This document shows, in pieces, positions 27,326-35,859 of a stretch of 64,000 nt of DNA. The notes under the pieces are model-generated. The model saw only the letters and a program-made list of their open reading frames with translations. It ran no database searches and had not been told where the DNA came from. Every line of letters begins with the position of its first letter. The stretch's first letter is position 1. The position numbers and the translations under genes were made by a program. The DNA is from Pusillimonas sp. UBA3987 (GTDB taxonomy: Bacteria > Pseudomonadota > Gammaproteobacteria > Burkholderiales > Burkholderiaceae_B). Where the stretch lies: positions 74,588-138,587 of the forward strand of contig DGCD01000013.1 in NCBI GenBank assembly GCA_002384935.1, in the 5' to 3' direction.

Positions 27326-27350
27326 AAAAAAGCCCCGCTCAGGGCGGGGC
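27326..27350 (-). terminator. Rho-independent terminator of the NitT/TauT-type ABC operon
   Basis: Read on the minus strand, GCCCCGC, loop, GCGGGGC (27344-27350 with 27332-27338) is followed directly by TTTTTT (27331-27326). It lies between the permease stop and the hydrolase start. Confidence 0.85.
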
Positions 27351-27435
27351 GAAGGTGATGCAGTGGTTGTTGCGAGCCGGTTAGCCGAATGAATAACCGG
27401 GAAATTTAATTTCTGCTGAAGGCCCTATCCTTAAT

Positions 27436-28206
27436 TTAACGGTTTTGGCCTCGGAATGCCCAGCCGGTGAACCGTTTTTCTACCATGGCTGTCACGGCAT
27501 AGAGAACGATACCCAGGAAAGCCAGTACCAGCAGGCCGGCGAAAACGATTTGCACCTGGAAAGCCGCCTGGGCGTCGAGCATGAGTTTGCCGATGCCCTT
27601 GTTCGCCCCAACGGTCTCCGACACCACCGCACCCACAAATGCCAGCGTAATGGCCACTTTCAGTGAGCCGAAGAAGTAGGGCAGTGACCCGGGGATGCTG
27701 ACTTTTTTCATGATGTCCATTTTCGAGGCGCCCAATGCACGCAGAACATCCTCGAGTTCCGGACTGGTGGTTGCCAGACCCGTGGCAACGTTGACCACGA
27801 TGGGGAAAAAAGAAATCAGGAAAGCGGTAATGATTGCCGGCAGTTCACCTAAACCGAACCAGAGGATCAAAATAGGTACGACCGCTACTTTGGGAACCGA
27901 GTTGAAGCCGACCAGTACAGGGTAAATGGCGGCATACAGGTTTTTGTTCCAACCTACGGCAATACCCAATAACAACCCGCCGCCGGTCGCCAGCAAAAAG
28001 CCGACCAGTGTTGTCCAGAGCGTGACCCAGGAGTTATCGATAATCGGGACGCGATATTGCCACAGCGCCACGAAAATGTCGGACGGTGCCGGCAAAATGG
28101 TGAGTGGAATATTGAAACCCCGGCATGCAATTTCCCAGATCACGAACAGCACGATCGTGAAGAGGGTGGGCGGCACGGTGTTGCGGAAGATATCTTCGCG
28201 TCGCAT
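27436..28206 (-). CDS. ABC transporter permease, NitT/TauT (SsuC/ThiX) type
   Basis: 256 residues with six membrane helices and the permease coupling loop (LRALGASKMDIMKKVSIPGS). It belongs to the family that transports nitrate, taurine, sulfonates or pyrimidine-type thiamine precursors. Its start overlaps the stop of the ATPase gene by one base (TAATG), so the three genes form an operon: binding protein, ATPase, permease. Substrate not deducible from the permease. Confidence 0.9.
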   Translation of the reverse strand: MRREDIFRNTVPPTLFTIVLFVIWEIACRGFNIPLTILPAPSDIFVALWQYRVPIIDNSWVTLWTTLVGFLLATGGGLLLGIAVGWNKNLYAAIYPVLVGFNSVPKVAVVPILILWFGLGELPAIITAFLISFFPIVVNVATGLATTSPELEDVLRALGASKMDIMKKVSIPGSLPYFFGSLKVAITLAFVGAVVSETVGANKGIGKLMLDAQAAFQVQIVFAGLLVLAFLGIVLYAVTAMVEKRFTGWAFRGQNR

Positions 28207-28991
28207 TAGTGTTTCCCTCCAATCATGGATCGCAAGTCGTGGACGACGTCCTGGAATTTTTGTGTATAAGTGACTTCGAGGTCGCGCGGGCGCGGCAGGG
28301 ATATCTCACACTTTTTCACTATTTTTCCGGGGCGATTCGACATAACGTAAACCGTATCGGCCAGGAACACGGCTTCACGCAGGTCGTGGGTGACCAGCAT
28401 GACCGTGACTTTGCGGTCTTGCTGGATGTCGCGCAGTGCACACCAGAGTTCTTCACGAGTGAATGCGTCGAGCGCGCCAAAGGGTTCGTCGAGCATCAGG
28501 ATTTCAGGTTCGTGAATAAGGGCCCGGCAAATGGACGCCCGTTGCTGCATTCCCCCGGATAGTTCCCATGGGAATTTTTCTGTAAAGCCGGTGAGCCCGA
28601 CAGAATTCAGCAGGTTCACGGCTCTTTCCTTGAACTCGGCCCGTTTGGATGACATCTGATTGCGATACGGGCGAACAATTTCGAGCGGCAACAGGATATT
28701 GTCGACGCAGTTGCGCCAAGGCAGCAGGTTACTGGCCTGGAATGCCATCCCCACCGATTTGAGTGGCCCGTTTACCGGCTTTCCTTCAACCGTAAGCTTG
28801 CCGCTTAGCGGCGGATGCAGACCCGAGATCAGTTTCATCAACGAGCTTTTGCCGCACCCCGACGGCCCGACGACCGCAATGAATTCCCCCTTTTTGATTG
28901 ACAAAGTGACATCTTCAATGGCCTTGACGGATTCGTCACCCGTGCCATAGGCCATTGAGATGTTTTCAAGCTCGACCAGTGTTTCGGCCAT
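28206..28991 (-). CDS. ABC transporter ATP-binding protein, NitT/TauT type
   Basis: 261 residues from ATG 28991, preceded by AAGGAG at 6 bases; an in-frame TTG two codons upstream is less likely. Walker A GPSGCGKSS, signature LSGGMQQR, Walker B ILMLDEPFGALD and a C-terminal MSNRPGKIVKKCEI are those of SsuB/TauB-like ATPases. It energises the permease encoded just downstream. Confidence 0.93.
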   Translation of the reverse strand: MAETLVELENISMAYGTGDESVKAIEDVTLSIKKGEFIAVVGPSGCGKSSLMKLISGLHPPLSGKLTVEGKPVNGPLKSVGMAFQASNLLPWRNCVDNILLPLEIVRPYRNQMSSKRAEFKERAVNLLNSVGLTGFTEKFPWELSGGMQQRASICRALIHEPEILMLDEPFGALDAFTREELWCALRDIQQDRKVTVMLVTHDLREAVFLADTVYVMSNRPGKIVKKCEISLPRPRDLEVTYTQKFQDVVHDLRSMIGGKH

Positions 28992-29035
28992 GCACAACTC
29001 CTTCCTGATACTGGTTGTTTATTGTTGTTCTGGCC

Positions 29036-30043
29036 TTACTTAACCATGCGCTCTTCTTTGGGTGGAAGGTATTCGCTGGTGAACACGGTTTCGGTTGTTG
29101 GCTTGTTGGTGTAGTCGAAGGTCAGGCCGATTTGTTCGATGGCCTTGTCCATGCGGGCTTTGTCGATTGCACCCAGGCCATTCTTTTCAACATCCGGTGT
29201 GACGAAATTGCGTTCGAGCGCCATTTTCAGGCGTTGCAGCTCGACGTCGCGGTTGGCGATGGCATTACGCTCCATGAGTGAATCAATGGAAGCCTCGGGG
29301 TCTTTGAGGGTGTCTTGAATCCCTTTGATCGTTGCACGAAGGAATCCTTTGACGGCCTCGGGGTTGTTCTTGGCGAATTCCGGGTTGGCCATAATCGCGT
29401 TCCCGTAAAGATCGACGCCGTAGTCAGCCAGCAGCATGACGACGATATCTTCGTCTTTCACACCGTTGGCTTTCAAATTCATGAATGAAGAAAACCAGAA
29501 GCCTGTGATTGCGTCGACACGGCCTTGGGCCAGCATGGGTTCGCGCACGGGAAAGCCGATGTTTTCAATTTGCACCTTTGAGGCATCGATGTCGTTCGCA
29601 TTCACAAAAATGGGCCATTGCGCATAGGCGCCGTCGGGTGCGGGTGCGCCAAGTACTTTGCCTTCAAGGTCTTTGGGCTTGGTAATTCCTTTGTCTTTCA
29701 GGGTAACGATGGAAAACGCGGGTGCGTCGTAAACCATCATGACCGCTTTAACAGGCGGGTTTTTGGGGTTGTCGCGATACTTGATGAGCGAATTGATGTC
29801 GGCAAACCCCATTTGGTAGGTGTCTGTTGCAACACGGTTGATTGGTTCCACCGAGCTTGAGCCCGGATCGATGGTTACGTTCAGGCCCTCGGCTTCATAA
29901 TAGCCTTTGTCGATGGCCACAAAAAATGGCGTGGCCGGGCCTTCGAATCGCCAGTCGAGGGCGAAACGGATGTCGGTGTCGGCAATTGCCGCACTGGAGC
30001 TCAGGGCAATAAGTGCAGATGCAATAAATTGGGTTAAACGCAT
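29036..30043 (-). CDS. ABC transporter substrate-binding protein, NMT1/THI5-like
   Basis: 335 residues from ATG 30043, preceded by GGAGAG; the longer frame to 30136 is unlikely because the residues after 30043 form a classic signal peptide (MRLTQFIASALIALSSSAAI, then AD). The mature protein starts IRFALDWRFEGPATPFFVAI and continues KGYYEAEGLNVTI, the NMT1/THI5 pattern shared by pyrimidine, riboflavin and aromatic sulfonate binders. It is the first gene of the three-gene importer. The ligand is unknown. Confidence 0.9.
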   Translation of the reverse strand: MRLTQFIASALIALSSSAAIADTDIRFALDWRFEGPATPFFVAIDKGYYEAEGLNVTIDPGSSSVEPINRVATDTYQMGFADINSLIKYRDNPKNPPVKAVMMVYDAPAFSIVTLKDKGITKPKDLEGKVLGAPAPDGAYAQWPIFVNANDIDASKVQIENIGFPVREPMLAQGRVDAITGFWFSSFMNLKANGVKDEDIVVMLLADYGVDLYGNAIMANPEFAKNNPEAVKGFLRATIKGIQDTLKDPEASIDSLMERNAIANRDVELQRLKMALERNFVTPDVEKNGLGAIDKARMDKAIEQIGLTFDYTNKPTTETVFTSEYLPPKEERMVK

Positions 30044-30610
30044 ACTTCTCTCCGGGTAGTTGGACAATTCGTTGTTTTGATTCAGTTCAATAGTATTCAA
30101 AACTATGATGCAATGCTTCTTGGTAGTTTCCCCCATTTCTTTTGGAGCCCTTTAAAAACGGGGGTCTTGGCTTGAAACTTTTTAAGCATAAATAATTATT
30201 CTGAATCCTGACACAATTCTGTCTGACAGGCTGAAGCATAGTCTGTCAGACAAAATGTGCAATGCAACATATTTGTCGTATTTTTGGAAAAGGTGGGGTT
30301 TTGGGATGTCCGCTGGGGATACGGAATGCCGGGGTGGGTCAGCTTTACTCCGACGATTCCGACGTAAGCGTGGCAGATTTCAATCGGCCTTTACATGCAA
30401 GATCGGCACCATTTTCAATGAGCAAGGCGGATTACATTGATAGTGCTGCAGGGAAGAGGTAGACAGGTAAAGTGATGAGTCTGCGCTAACCCAATTCTGC
30501 ATAACTGTGGCGTGCCTTTCTAATAAAAGGTCGAATGCGGTGAGATTGGTTGTATTGATGCGTTCCTACTGTGGTTCAGGAACTATATTTGCTTTAGTTT
30601 CGAGATAGAA
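30044..30610. other. Intergenic region, promoter side of the ABC operon
   Basis: Region without a convincing gene. Two short overlapping frames (61-66 codons, 30255-30462) have no start signal or similarity that I recognise. It contains the paired palindromes at 30220-30252, described separately, and A/T-rich stretches near 30180-30205. Confidence 0.6.
30220..30252. promoter_or_regulatory. Paired TGTC-N-GACA palindromes, candidate operator
   Basis: TGTCTGACA (30220-30228) and TGTCAGACA (30244-30252) are each palindromic around one base, with centres 24 bases apart. Together they form a larger perfect inverted repeat (TGTCTGACAG / CTGTCAGACA). They lie about 180 bases upstream of the binding-protein gene. 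The form resembles operators of GntR-family dimers bound side by side; the regulator is not identified. Confidence 0.55.
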
Positions 30611-30644
30611 AAGCCGCTATATCATCTATTCGACATAGCGGCTT
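30611..30644 (-). terminator. Terminator of the GlcG-like gene
   Basis: AAGCCGCTAT (30611-30620) pairs perfectly with ATAGCGGCTT (30635-30644), with a 14-base loop. On the minus strand it is followed by TTCTATC after the TT of the stem, so the T-tract is short. It sits 23 bases after the stop of the upstream gene. Confidence 0.65.
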
Positions 30645-30666
30645 ATTTCATTGTGGGTTTTGATGC

Positions 30667-31155
30667 TTAAAGGTCAGCGCCTATTGCTTTTAACCCTTCC
30701 ACTGCGCAAGTAGCATCTATGGCGCCAGTAGGTGCACCACCTACCCCGATCCCTGCCACTAGGACATCATTAAATTTGATAGGCAGGCCACCGCCTTGGA
30801 TAACCATGCGTGGGTCCATATCACGTAAACCGTCATTTGCTGGGTTGGAGGAAATAAATTCGGCTAGGCCGGCTGTATCACGCCCCATCGCTGCAGCGGT
30901 ATAAGCTTTACCTTGCGCACTGGTACCTGTGTGTGGACCAGAGCGATCTTCTTTTAATAGAACCTGAACGGCTCCTTCCCGAGCAACCACCGCCACGCTT
31001 ACCGCATAGCCTTCTTTGGCGCATGCCTTCACAGTAGCTTGCGCTGCTTTTGTCGCCAGTTCCAAGGGTAAATAATGGGTGGTGGGCAATGTGGTTTGTG
31101 CATGAGTCACGAACGGCGTGGCTAACAAAGCGGCAAACATAAGCTTACGAATCAT
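30667..31155 (-). CDS. Secreted GlcG/HbpS-like (DUF336) protein
   Basis: 162 residues from ATG 31155, preceded by GGAG; an ATG five codons upstream (31170) is the alternative. A signal peptide (MIRKLMFAALLATPFVTHAQ) directs it to the periplasm. The remainder has the GlcG/HbpS fold: EGYAVSVAVVAREGAVQVLL, then KAYTAAAMGRDT, then QGGGLPI and VAGIGVGGAPTGAID. Family members bind haem or small cofactors; the true role is unknown. A single-gene unit with its own terminator. Confidence 0.85.
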   Translation of the reverse strand: MIRKLMFAALLATPFVTHAQTTLPTTHYLPLELATKAAQATVKACAKEGYAVSVAVVAREGAVQVLLKEDRSGPHTGTSAQGKAYTAAAMGRDTAGLAEFISSNPANDGLRDMDPRMVIQGGGLPIKFNDVLVAGIGVGGAPTGAIDATCAVEGLKAIGADL

Positions 31156-31215
31156 AGTGTGTTTCTCCATCGAGAGTTAGTGTTGCTATCTGAGCATCAA
31201 ACCGACCGAAACCCT

Positions 31216-31240
31216 TGCAGCCTGAACATCCCAGGCTGCA
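31216..31240. repeat. Inverted repeat upstream of the GlcG-like gene
   Basis: TGCAGCCTG (31216-31224) and CAGGCTGCA (31232-31240), a perfect 9-bp stem with 7-base loop, 61 bases upstream of the start at 31155. Could be an operator or a hairpin in the leader. Confidence 0.5.
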
Positions 31241-31471
31241 GGACCCCAAAGATCGCCGTATGCATTGGTGATTGAATCATGAAACTTATTATGAGGCCAG
31301 CCCCATGAGGCGCTTCAGCCTTGCGCAAAATGCTGATGACGCTCTCGCAAAGCGTTGTTATAGCTGCCGTTGAGTACTGCTCTCAAGGACAGTTAAGCTA
31401 GTCTAGCCGCCCACCACATGCAGTCAGACTAATTGGCTGCCCGCATGTCACCGTTGATAGCGTGCATTCAA

Positions 31472-31542
31472 CATGCCACCATATCCGCGCTGATTATCGG
31501 AACCTGCTTGGCCAAAAAAGATGCGCGGATATCGTCATGGCA
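31472..31542. repeat. Large interrupted inverted repeat near tRNA-Pro
   Basis: Outer arms ATGCCA (31472-31477) / TGGCAT (31537-31542) and inner arms ATATCCGCGC (31480-31489) / GCGCGGATAT (31522-31531) are perfectly complementary, with a 32-base loop that includes TTGGCCAA. No gene encloses it. It may encode a structured RNA or be a remnant of a mobile element. Confidence 0.5.
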
Positions 31543-31590
31543 TCGCGTAAGCTGGCTTGAAGCGGTCGAGTTTGAAGCGGGCCAAAATGT

Positions 31591-31627
31591 AAAAAGGGTC
31601 TGTATGAAAATCATACAGACCCTTTTT
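31591..31627 (-). terminator. Strong terminator of tRNA-Pro
   Basis: AAAAAGGGTCTGTATGA (31591-31607) pairs perfectly with TCATACAGACCCTTTTT (31611-31627), a 17-bp stem with a 3-base loop whose ends supply A- and T-runs. It follows the tRNA 3' end by 9 bases on the minus strand and could work in both directions. Confidence 0.88.
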
Positions 31628-31636
31628 AACTCATGA

Positions 31637-31713
<77 letters not shown>

Positions 31714-31724
31714 AAAAGAATGCG

Positions 31725-31753
31725 ATTATGACACATTCCCTGCCGCTTGTCAT
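31725..31753 (-). promoter_or_regulatory. Probable promoter of tRNA-Pro
   Basis: On the minus strand ATGACA (31753-31748), 17 bases, CATAAT (31730-31725), ending 11 bases before the tRNA 5' end. Good spacing and position for a stable RNA promoter. Confidence 0.6.
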
Positions 31754-31770
31754 TTATTGTGTTGAATGCA

Positions 31771-33678
31771 TTAATAAACGGCCCGGGCTTGCAGATGAGC
31801 AAGTGTATAGGCCTGGTTGCGATAGGCCCAATCCGGCCAAAGCACGTGCGCCAGCGCCTCCTGTGCCAGTGTCGTCTCAACCGTTTGGGCCGTGTAGGTT
31901 TCGGGTGCGCAATACGTAAACTGACGAACAGGACGGTGGGGTTCCAGGACAAGCAACTGGTCGCCTTTCAAATAGCCGTAATTATCTGAAAATTGCATCA
32001 TGGCGCGCCCGCCGCCTGCAGGGTTGGTTAGATCGTGGCCGATCATGGGGTGTTCTGATGAAATACCGGCCAGCGACAACAGGGTTGGGGCAAGATCGAT
32101 CTGGCTGATAATGCGTGAATCGTTGCGCGGTTGAACGTCGCCGCCCAGGATCAGGGCGGGAATGTGAAAGTGTTTCAAAGGAATCAACTGCTCTCCGCCA
32201 ACGCGGGCGTCGTGGTCGGCCACAATCAGAAACAGGGTGTTCTTCCAATAGTCGCTTTTTTTCGCTTGCTCAAAGAATGCCCCAAGTGCCCAATCGGCAT
32301 AGCGTACGGTATTTTCAACGGTGGCAGGGTCTCCCTGCACGTCGATCCGGCCGGCGGGGTATTCCCAGGGCGAGTGATTGCTGACAGTAAATGCCAGAGT
32401 CAGGCTGGGCGCATCCGACGGTTCACTCAACAAGCTATGCACTTTATTGAACATGTCTTCATCGGAAGCACCCCAGGTACCAATGAATGCAGGGTTGCTG
32501 AAGCTTTCGCGCTCGTGCAGCGAATCAAACCCATTGCCCAGGAAGAAACTCTTCATGTTGTCGAAATGGGCTTCACCGCCGTAGACGAAGCGCGAGTGAT
32601 AGCCATATTGTTTGAGCAACTGTGCCAGCGTAAAGAAGCGGCTTTGCGCACCGGGAAGGCGCAAGGCTGCATCGGATAGCGTTGGTGGAAAGCCTGCCGA
32701 GATGGCTTCAAGCCCGCGTACGGAGCGCGTGCCTGTGGCGTATGCGCGGGTGAAATTCCAGGCCTCGCCGGCAAGCTGATCGATATTCGGCGTGAGATTT
32801 TGTCCGCCAAGGTTGGCAACATACTGTGCGCCCAGGCTTTCTTCCACAATAATGACAATATTCTTCAATGGGCTGGGTTGTGGACGAGACGCGATTTGCT
32901 TGTGCAGCGTGGGAATGGCGGGTGTTTCGGTAGCCGTGTCGATGTGCGCGTTTTTCTTTACGATCGATGCGATTTCGCTGGCATCGAGGTTGCCATAGAC
33001 ATCGGCCGCAGAGCGCTCGTTCTTTTTGCTGTATATGGCGTAGATGACGTTGTACAACGAGTTCAATGCAAGTGTATTGAGCAGGCTGTCGCCGCAATAA
33101 GCGACGGTAGACGGGTTAATGGGGCGGTGGCGCAGGGTACCCCGAATCGCCAGGAAAATAATGCAGGCAGACACCAGCGTAAGCAAGGATGCTAACCACA
33201 GGGAAAGCGGTTGGTCGACTGATGCGTGGCCAAACAGCATGTGTCCCGCCCAGCCAAGCACGCCCAGCATTGCAATGGTGCCGATAATGGTGGCTTTGTA
33301 GCCTTTCCAGAGCATGCCGAACACCTCTTTCGGATGCTCAAGATATTCAACAAACAAGCGATTCGGGCGCGAGTCGTACTCGCTGATGAACTGGGGGGTG
33401 GCCAATTCAAGAAACCCAAGCAAAAGCCAGCACAGTTGAAACCACCATTGTGCAAGTTCAAGCATTAGCGTCGTATCACCCAGCCAGAACGACACCAGTA
33501 ATGGAATGCCGGCAAGAACGGCAATTTGGTGAGCATCGATACGCAAACCGCCTGCCAGTATCGGCAATAGGCCGCCGGCTTTTTGAACCCGTCGCCATTG
33601 CCAGCCGGCCAATAGCAGGCGGCTGGCCGTCAGGAGCGCGAAGCTGGCCAGGATGAATACAAGAGTGAGTTGGAGCAT
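31771..33678 (-). CDS. LTA synthase-family sulfatase-like membrane protein
   Basis: 635 residues. Several N-terminal membrane helices (within about residues 1-190) are followed by an extracytoplasmic alkaline-phosphatase-superfamily domain. Visible are the metal site VEESLGAQYV with QNLTPNID, the nucleophile region ATGTRSVRGLEA (Thr), VADHDARVGG and LKHFHIPALI. Related proteins transfer phosphoglycerol from phosphatidylglycerol (LtaS, OpgB) or phosphoethanolamine. In a Gram-negative cell the acceptor would more likely be an osmoregulated glucan or envelope glycan. Transcribed towards tRNA-Pro; divergent from the marR-type gene. Confidence 0.85.
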   Translation of the reverse strand: MLQLTLVFILASFALLTASRLLLAGWQWRRVQKAGGLLPILAGGLRIDAHQIAVLAGIPLLVSFWLGDTTLMLELAQWWFQLCWLLLGFLELATPQFISEYDSRPNRLFVEYLEHPKEVFGMLWKGYKATIIGTIAMLGVLGWAGHMLFGHASVDQPLSLWLASLLTLVSACIIFLAIRGTLRHRPINPSTVAYCGDSLLNTLALNSLYNVIYAIYSKKNERSAADVYGNLDASEIASIVKKNAHIDTATETPAIPTLHKQIASRPQPSPLKNIVIIVEESLGAQYVANLGGQNLTPNIDQLAGEAWNFTRAYATGTRSVRGLEAISAGFPPTLSDAALRLPGAQSRFFTLAQLLKQYGYHSRFVYGGEAHFDNMKSFFLGNGFDSLHERESFSNPAFIGTWGASDEDMFNKVHSLLSEPSDAPSLTLAFTVSNHSPWEYPAGRIDVQGDPATVENTVRYADWALGAFFEQAKKSDYWKNTLFLIVADHDARVGGEQLIPLKHFHIPALILGGDVQPRNDSRIISQIDLAPTLLSLAGISSEHPMIGHDLTNPAGGGRAMMQFSDNYGYLKGDQLLVLEPHRPVRQFTYCAPETYTAQTVETTLAQEALAHVLWPDWAYRNQAYTLAHLQARAVY

Positions 33679-33726
33679 AGCGGGGAAGGAGGCAGCCGTG
33701 TTTTAACGTGGCGTAATATATAGTAG

Positions 33727-33738
33727 GAATACGTGTTC
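33727..33738. promoter_or_regulatory. Near-palindrome upstream of the MarR gene
   Basis: GAATACGTGTTC is palindromic except for one base pair and lies 63 bases before the MarR start, in the gap shared with the divergent sulfatase-like gene. Possible autoregulatory site. Confidence 0.3.
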
Positions 33739-33800
33739 GTGAAGCGCCACCTTAACACTAGTTTGTGGTTTTGTAATCGATAGATTTTTTGGGTTGAAAA

Positions 33801-34280
33801 ATGGCTGATAGGAATGATTCGCAATCTTCTGCCGACACGTCGTTGGCACGTTATGATTTTTCTGAACAGGTTGGGCATTTGCTTCGCAGGGCCTACCAGC
33901 GTCATATCGCACTTTTTCAACAGATTATTCCAGACACCCAATTAACCGCTGCGCAGTTTGTGGTGTTGTGTGCCGTGAAAGATTGCGGAGCGTGCTCGCT
34001 TAGCGAGATTGTGAAGCGTACGGCGATCGACCAGGCAACGGTGCGCGGTGTGATCGATCGTTTGAAGATACGCAAGCTGATTGCCGTACGCCACGATGAT
34101 GTCGATCGTCGCAAAGTGCTGGTTTCACTTACCCCGGTGGGAACGGATCTGGTGGGCTCCATGGTGCCGTTTGCGTTTGAAATTACCGAGAAAACATTCA
34201 ACGGGTTCAATCCGGCCGAGCGACTTGCCCTGATTTATCTTTTAAACAAGATGTGTGAAACAGACGAGATCGACGAATAA
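33801..34280 (+). CDS. MarR-family regulator, possibly NicR/BpsR-like
   Basis: 159 residues with a dimerisation N-terminus (VGHLLRRAYQRHIALFQQII) and a winged helix (LSEIVKRTAIDQATVRGVID, wing HDDVDRRKVLVSL). The MarR repressors NicR of Pseudomonas and BpsR of Bordetella control nicotinate genes and respond to 6-hydroxynicotinate. The proximity to nicC/nicA and shared palindromes in the region make this a plausible equivalent. That function is inference; the MarR family itself is clear. Confidence 0.8.
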   Translation: MADRNDSQSSADTSLARYDFSEQVGHLLRRAYQRHIALFQQIIPDTQLTAAQFVVLCAVKDCGACSLSEIVKRTAIDQATVRGVIDRLKIRKLIAVRHDDVDRRKVLVSLTPVGTDLVGSMVPFAFEITEKTFNGFNPAERLALIYLLNKMCETDEIDE

Positions 34281-34583
34281 CGATATTTTTTGTGCCCATT
34301 GCTTCGGTTTTTTTAAGCGTATACGCTCTATTAATACCTTTAATTTATTGAGTGCTCACTCTATTGTTACTGGGTGTTTTACAGGGCAAGGTGCTTTTTA
34401 AACAGGCGTTTAACTACGGAAACGCACTTTTATGAATCAAGGGTTTATCCCTAGTGCTTACTGTCTTTACGTCTTAAATTTCGATGTGTACACTTTAAAA
34501 GCGTGCTTGATTCTAGCAACAGCACAGTTGAGGTGTATTTCATTATTCGTTACCAAAAACGTGCTTACAACAGGAAATCCGAT
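34281..34583. other. Regulatory gap before the branched-chain-type ABC operon
   Basis: Holds no gene. It contains the perfect 12-bp palindrome at 34316-34327 (listed), GAGTG-CT-CACTC at 34350-34361 and the 8-bp palindrome GTGTACAC at 34486-34493, all candidate protein-binding sites. Confidence 0.6.
34316..34327. promoter_or_regulatory. Palindrome AGCGTATACGCT, candidate operator
   Basis: Perfect 12-bp palindrome about 260 bases before the binding-protein start. Closely related sequences lie before nicC (43748-43759) and before the MoCo subunit gene (43939-43950). Confidence 0.55.
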
Positions 34584-35792
34584 ATGAAAGGCATGAAATT
34601 TTATTCTTCACTTATGGCGTTAACCTTGGGCGCCGCGGTTTCGACCGGTGCGGCAGCCGAGGATGTCATTAAAATAGGCGAATTGAACAGCTATAAAGCT
34701 CAGCCTGCGTTCCTGGGTCCATATAAAAACGGTATGGAGCTTGCAATTGAACAAATCAATGAATCGGGCGGCCTGAATGGCAAGAAAGTCGAACTGGTCA
34801 TTAAGGACGATAACGCCACCACGGGCGACGCTGTTCGCGTTGCGGAAGAACTGGTTTCCCGTGACCAGGTTGATGTGCTGACTGGTACTTTTCTTTCGCA
34901 TATTGGCTTGGCGGTTACCGACTTCGCTAAACAGAAAAAAACATTCTTCCTGGCTGCCGAACCGCTAACAGACAAAATTGTCTGGGAAGATGGCAACCGT
35001 TACACGTTCCGCCTGCGTCCTTCAACCTACATGCAGGTAGCGGCGTTGGTTCCCGAAGCCGTGAAAATGAACAAGAAGCGTTGGGGGCTGGTGTATCCCA
35101 ACTATGAGTACGGTCAATCTGCCGCCGCAACCTTCAAAAAGCTCATGAAAGAAGCGCAGCCCGATGTTGAGTTCGTTGCAGAGCAGGCAGCGCCGTTAGG
35201 CAAGGTCGACGCCGGCAGTGTGGTACAGGCATTGTCTGATGCTGATGTCGATGCCGTTTTCAATGTGTTGTTTGCGGCTGATCTGGCCAAGTTTGTACGG
35301 GCCGGCTCCCAGCGTAACTTCTTCGACGACAAGCCGGTTGTCAGTCTGCTTACGGGTGAGCCCGAGTATCTTGATCCATTGGGTAGCGAAACACCGGAAG
35401 GTTGGGTTGTAACGGGTTACCCCTGGTACGCAATCGACACCCCCGAGCACAAGGCGTTTCTTGATGCTTATGAGGCGAAGTTCGACGATTATCCCCGCCT
35501 GGGCAGTATCGTGGGTTATTCGGCCATTATGTCCTTGGCCGAAGGGATTAAAAAAGCGGGCTCGACTGAAACTGAAGACATGATCGAGGCTTTCCGGGGC
35601 TTGGAGTTGATGTCGCCGTTTGGTCCGATTGAATATCGCGCTGCCGATCACCAGTCCACGATGGGGGCTTATGTTGGTAAGTTAACCAAGAAAGACGGTA
35701 AAGGCATCATGACCGACATTGTCTATGTGGATGGCAAGGATGTTTTGCCGTCTGCCGAGGTAGTAAAAGAGTGGCGTCCTGCTTCCGAGTAA
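34584..35792 (+). CDS. Branched-chain-type ABC transporter substrate-binding protein
   Basis: 402 residues from ATG 34584, preceded by AGGA. Signal peptide to about ...VSTGAAAED. The mature protein (VIKIGELNSYKAQPAFLGPY) has the two-lobed type I periplasmic-binding fold of LivJ-like proteins (Peripla_BP_6). Members bind branched-chain amino acids, urea, amides or aromatic acids. Its location between a MarR regulator and nicotinate genes suggests an aromatic or pyridine acid as ligand, which is inference. A hairpin follows before the permease gene. Confidence 0.9.
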   Translation: MKGMKFYSSLMALTLGAAVSTGAAAEDVIKIGELNSYKAQPAFLGPYKNGMELAIEQINESGGLNGKKVELVIKDDNATTGDAVRVAEELVSRDQVDVLTGTFLSHIGLAVTDFAKQKKTFFLAAEPLTDKIVWEDGNRYTFRLRPSTYMQVAALVPEAVKMNKKRWGLVYPNYEYGQSAAATFKKLMKEAQPDVEFVAEQAAPLGKVDAGSVVQALSDADVDAVFNVLFAADLAKFVRAGSQRNFFDDKPVVSLLTGEPEYLDPLGSETPEGWVVTGYPWYAIDTPEHKAFLDAYEAKFDDYPRLGSIVGYSAIMSLAEGIKKAGSTETEDMIEAFRGLELMSPFGPIEYRAADHQSTMGAYVGKLTKKDGKGIMTDIVYVDGKDVLPSAEVVKEWRPASE

Positions 35793-35807
35793 CGTCATGA
35801 AGTATGG

Positions 35808-35846
35808 CCTCTGCCACTCTTTGGGGTGGCAGGGGTTTTAATTTTT
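35808..35846 (+). terminator. Attenuator-like hairpin between binding protein and permease
   Basis: CCTCTGCCAC (35808-35817) pairs with GTGGCAGGGG (35826-35835) over 10 bp with one G-U, followed by TTTTAATTTTT. It would lower transcription of the membrane and ATPase genes relative to the binding protein. Confidence 0.7.
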
Positions 35847-35859
35847 GGGTAATGGTCAA

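Larger units (their letters stand above)
31156..31590. other. Gene-poor intergenic region with inverted repeats
   Basis: No convincing coding sequence. A 67-codon frame at 31433-31636 overlaps the tRNA-Pro terminator and is not credible. Two inverted repeats (31216-31240 and 31472-31542) are listed separately. Confidence 0.6.

Noticed and set aside
30255..30462. Two short overlapping frames, considered as a transposase remnant
   Set aside because: Similarity too thin, no terminal repeats or target duplications seen.
31433..31636. 67-codon frame beside tRNA-Pro
   Set aside because: Overlaps the tRNA terminator hairpin and the nested inverted repeat; no ribosome binding site.
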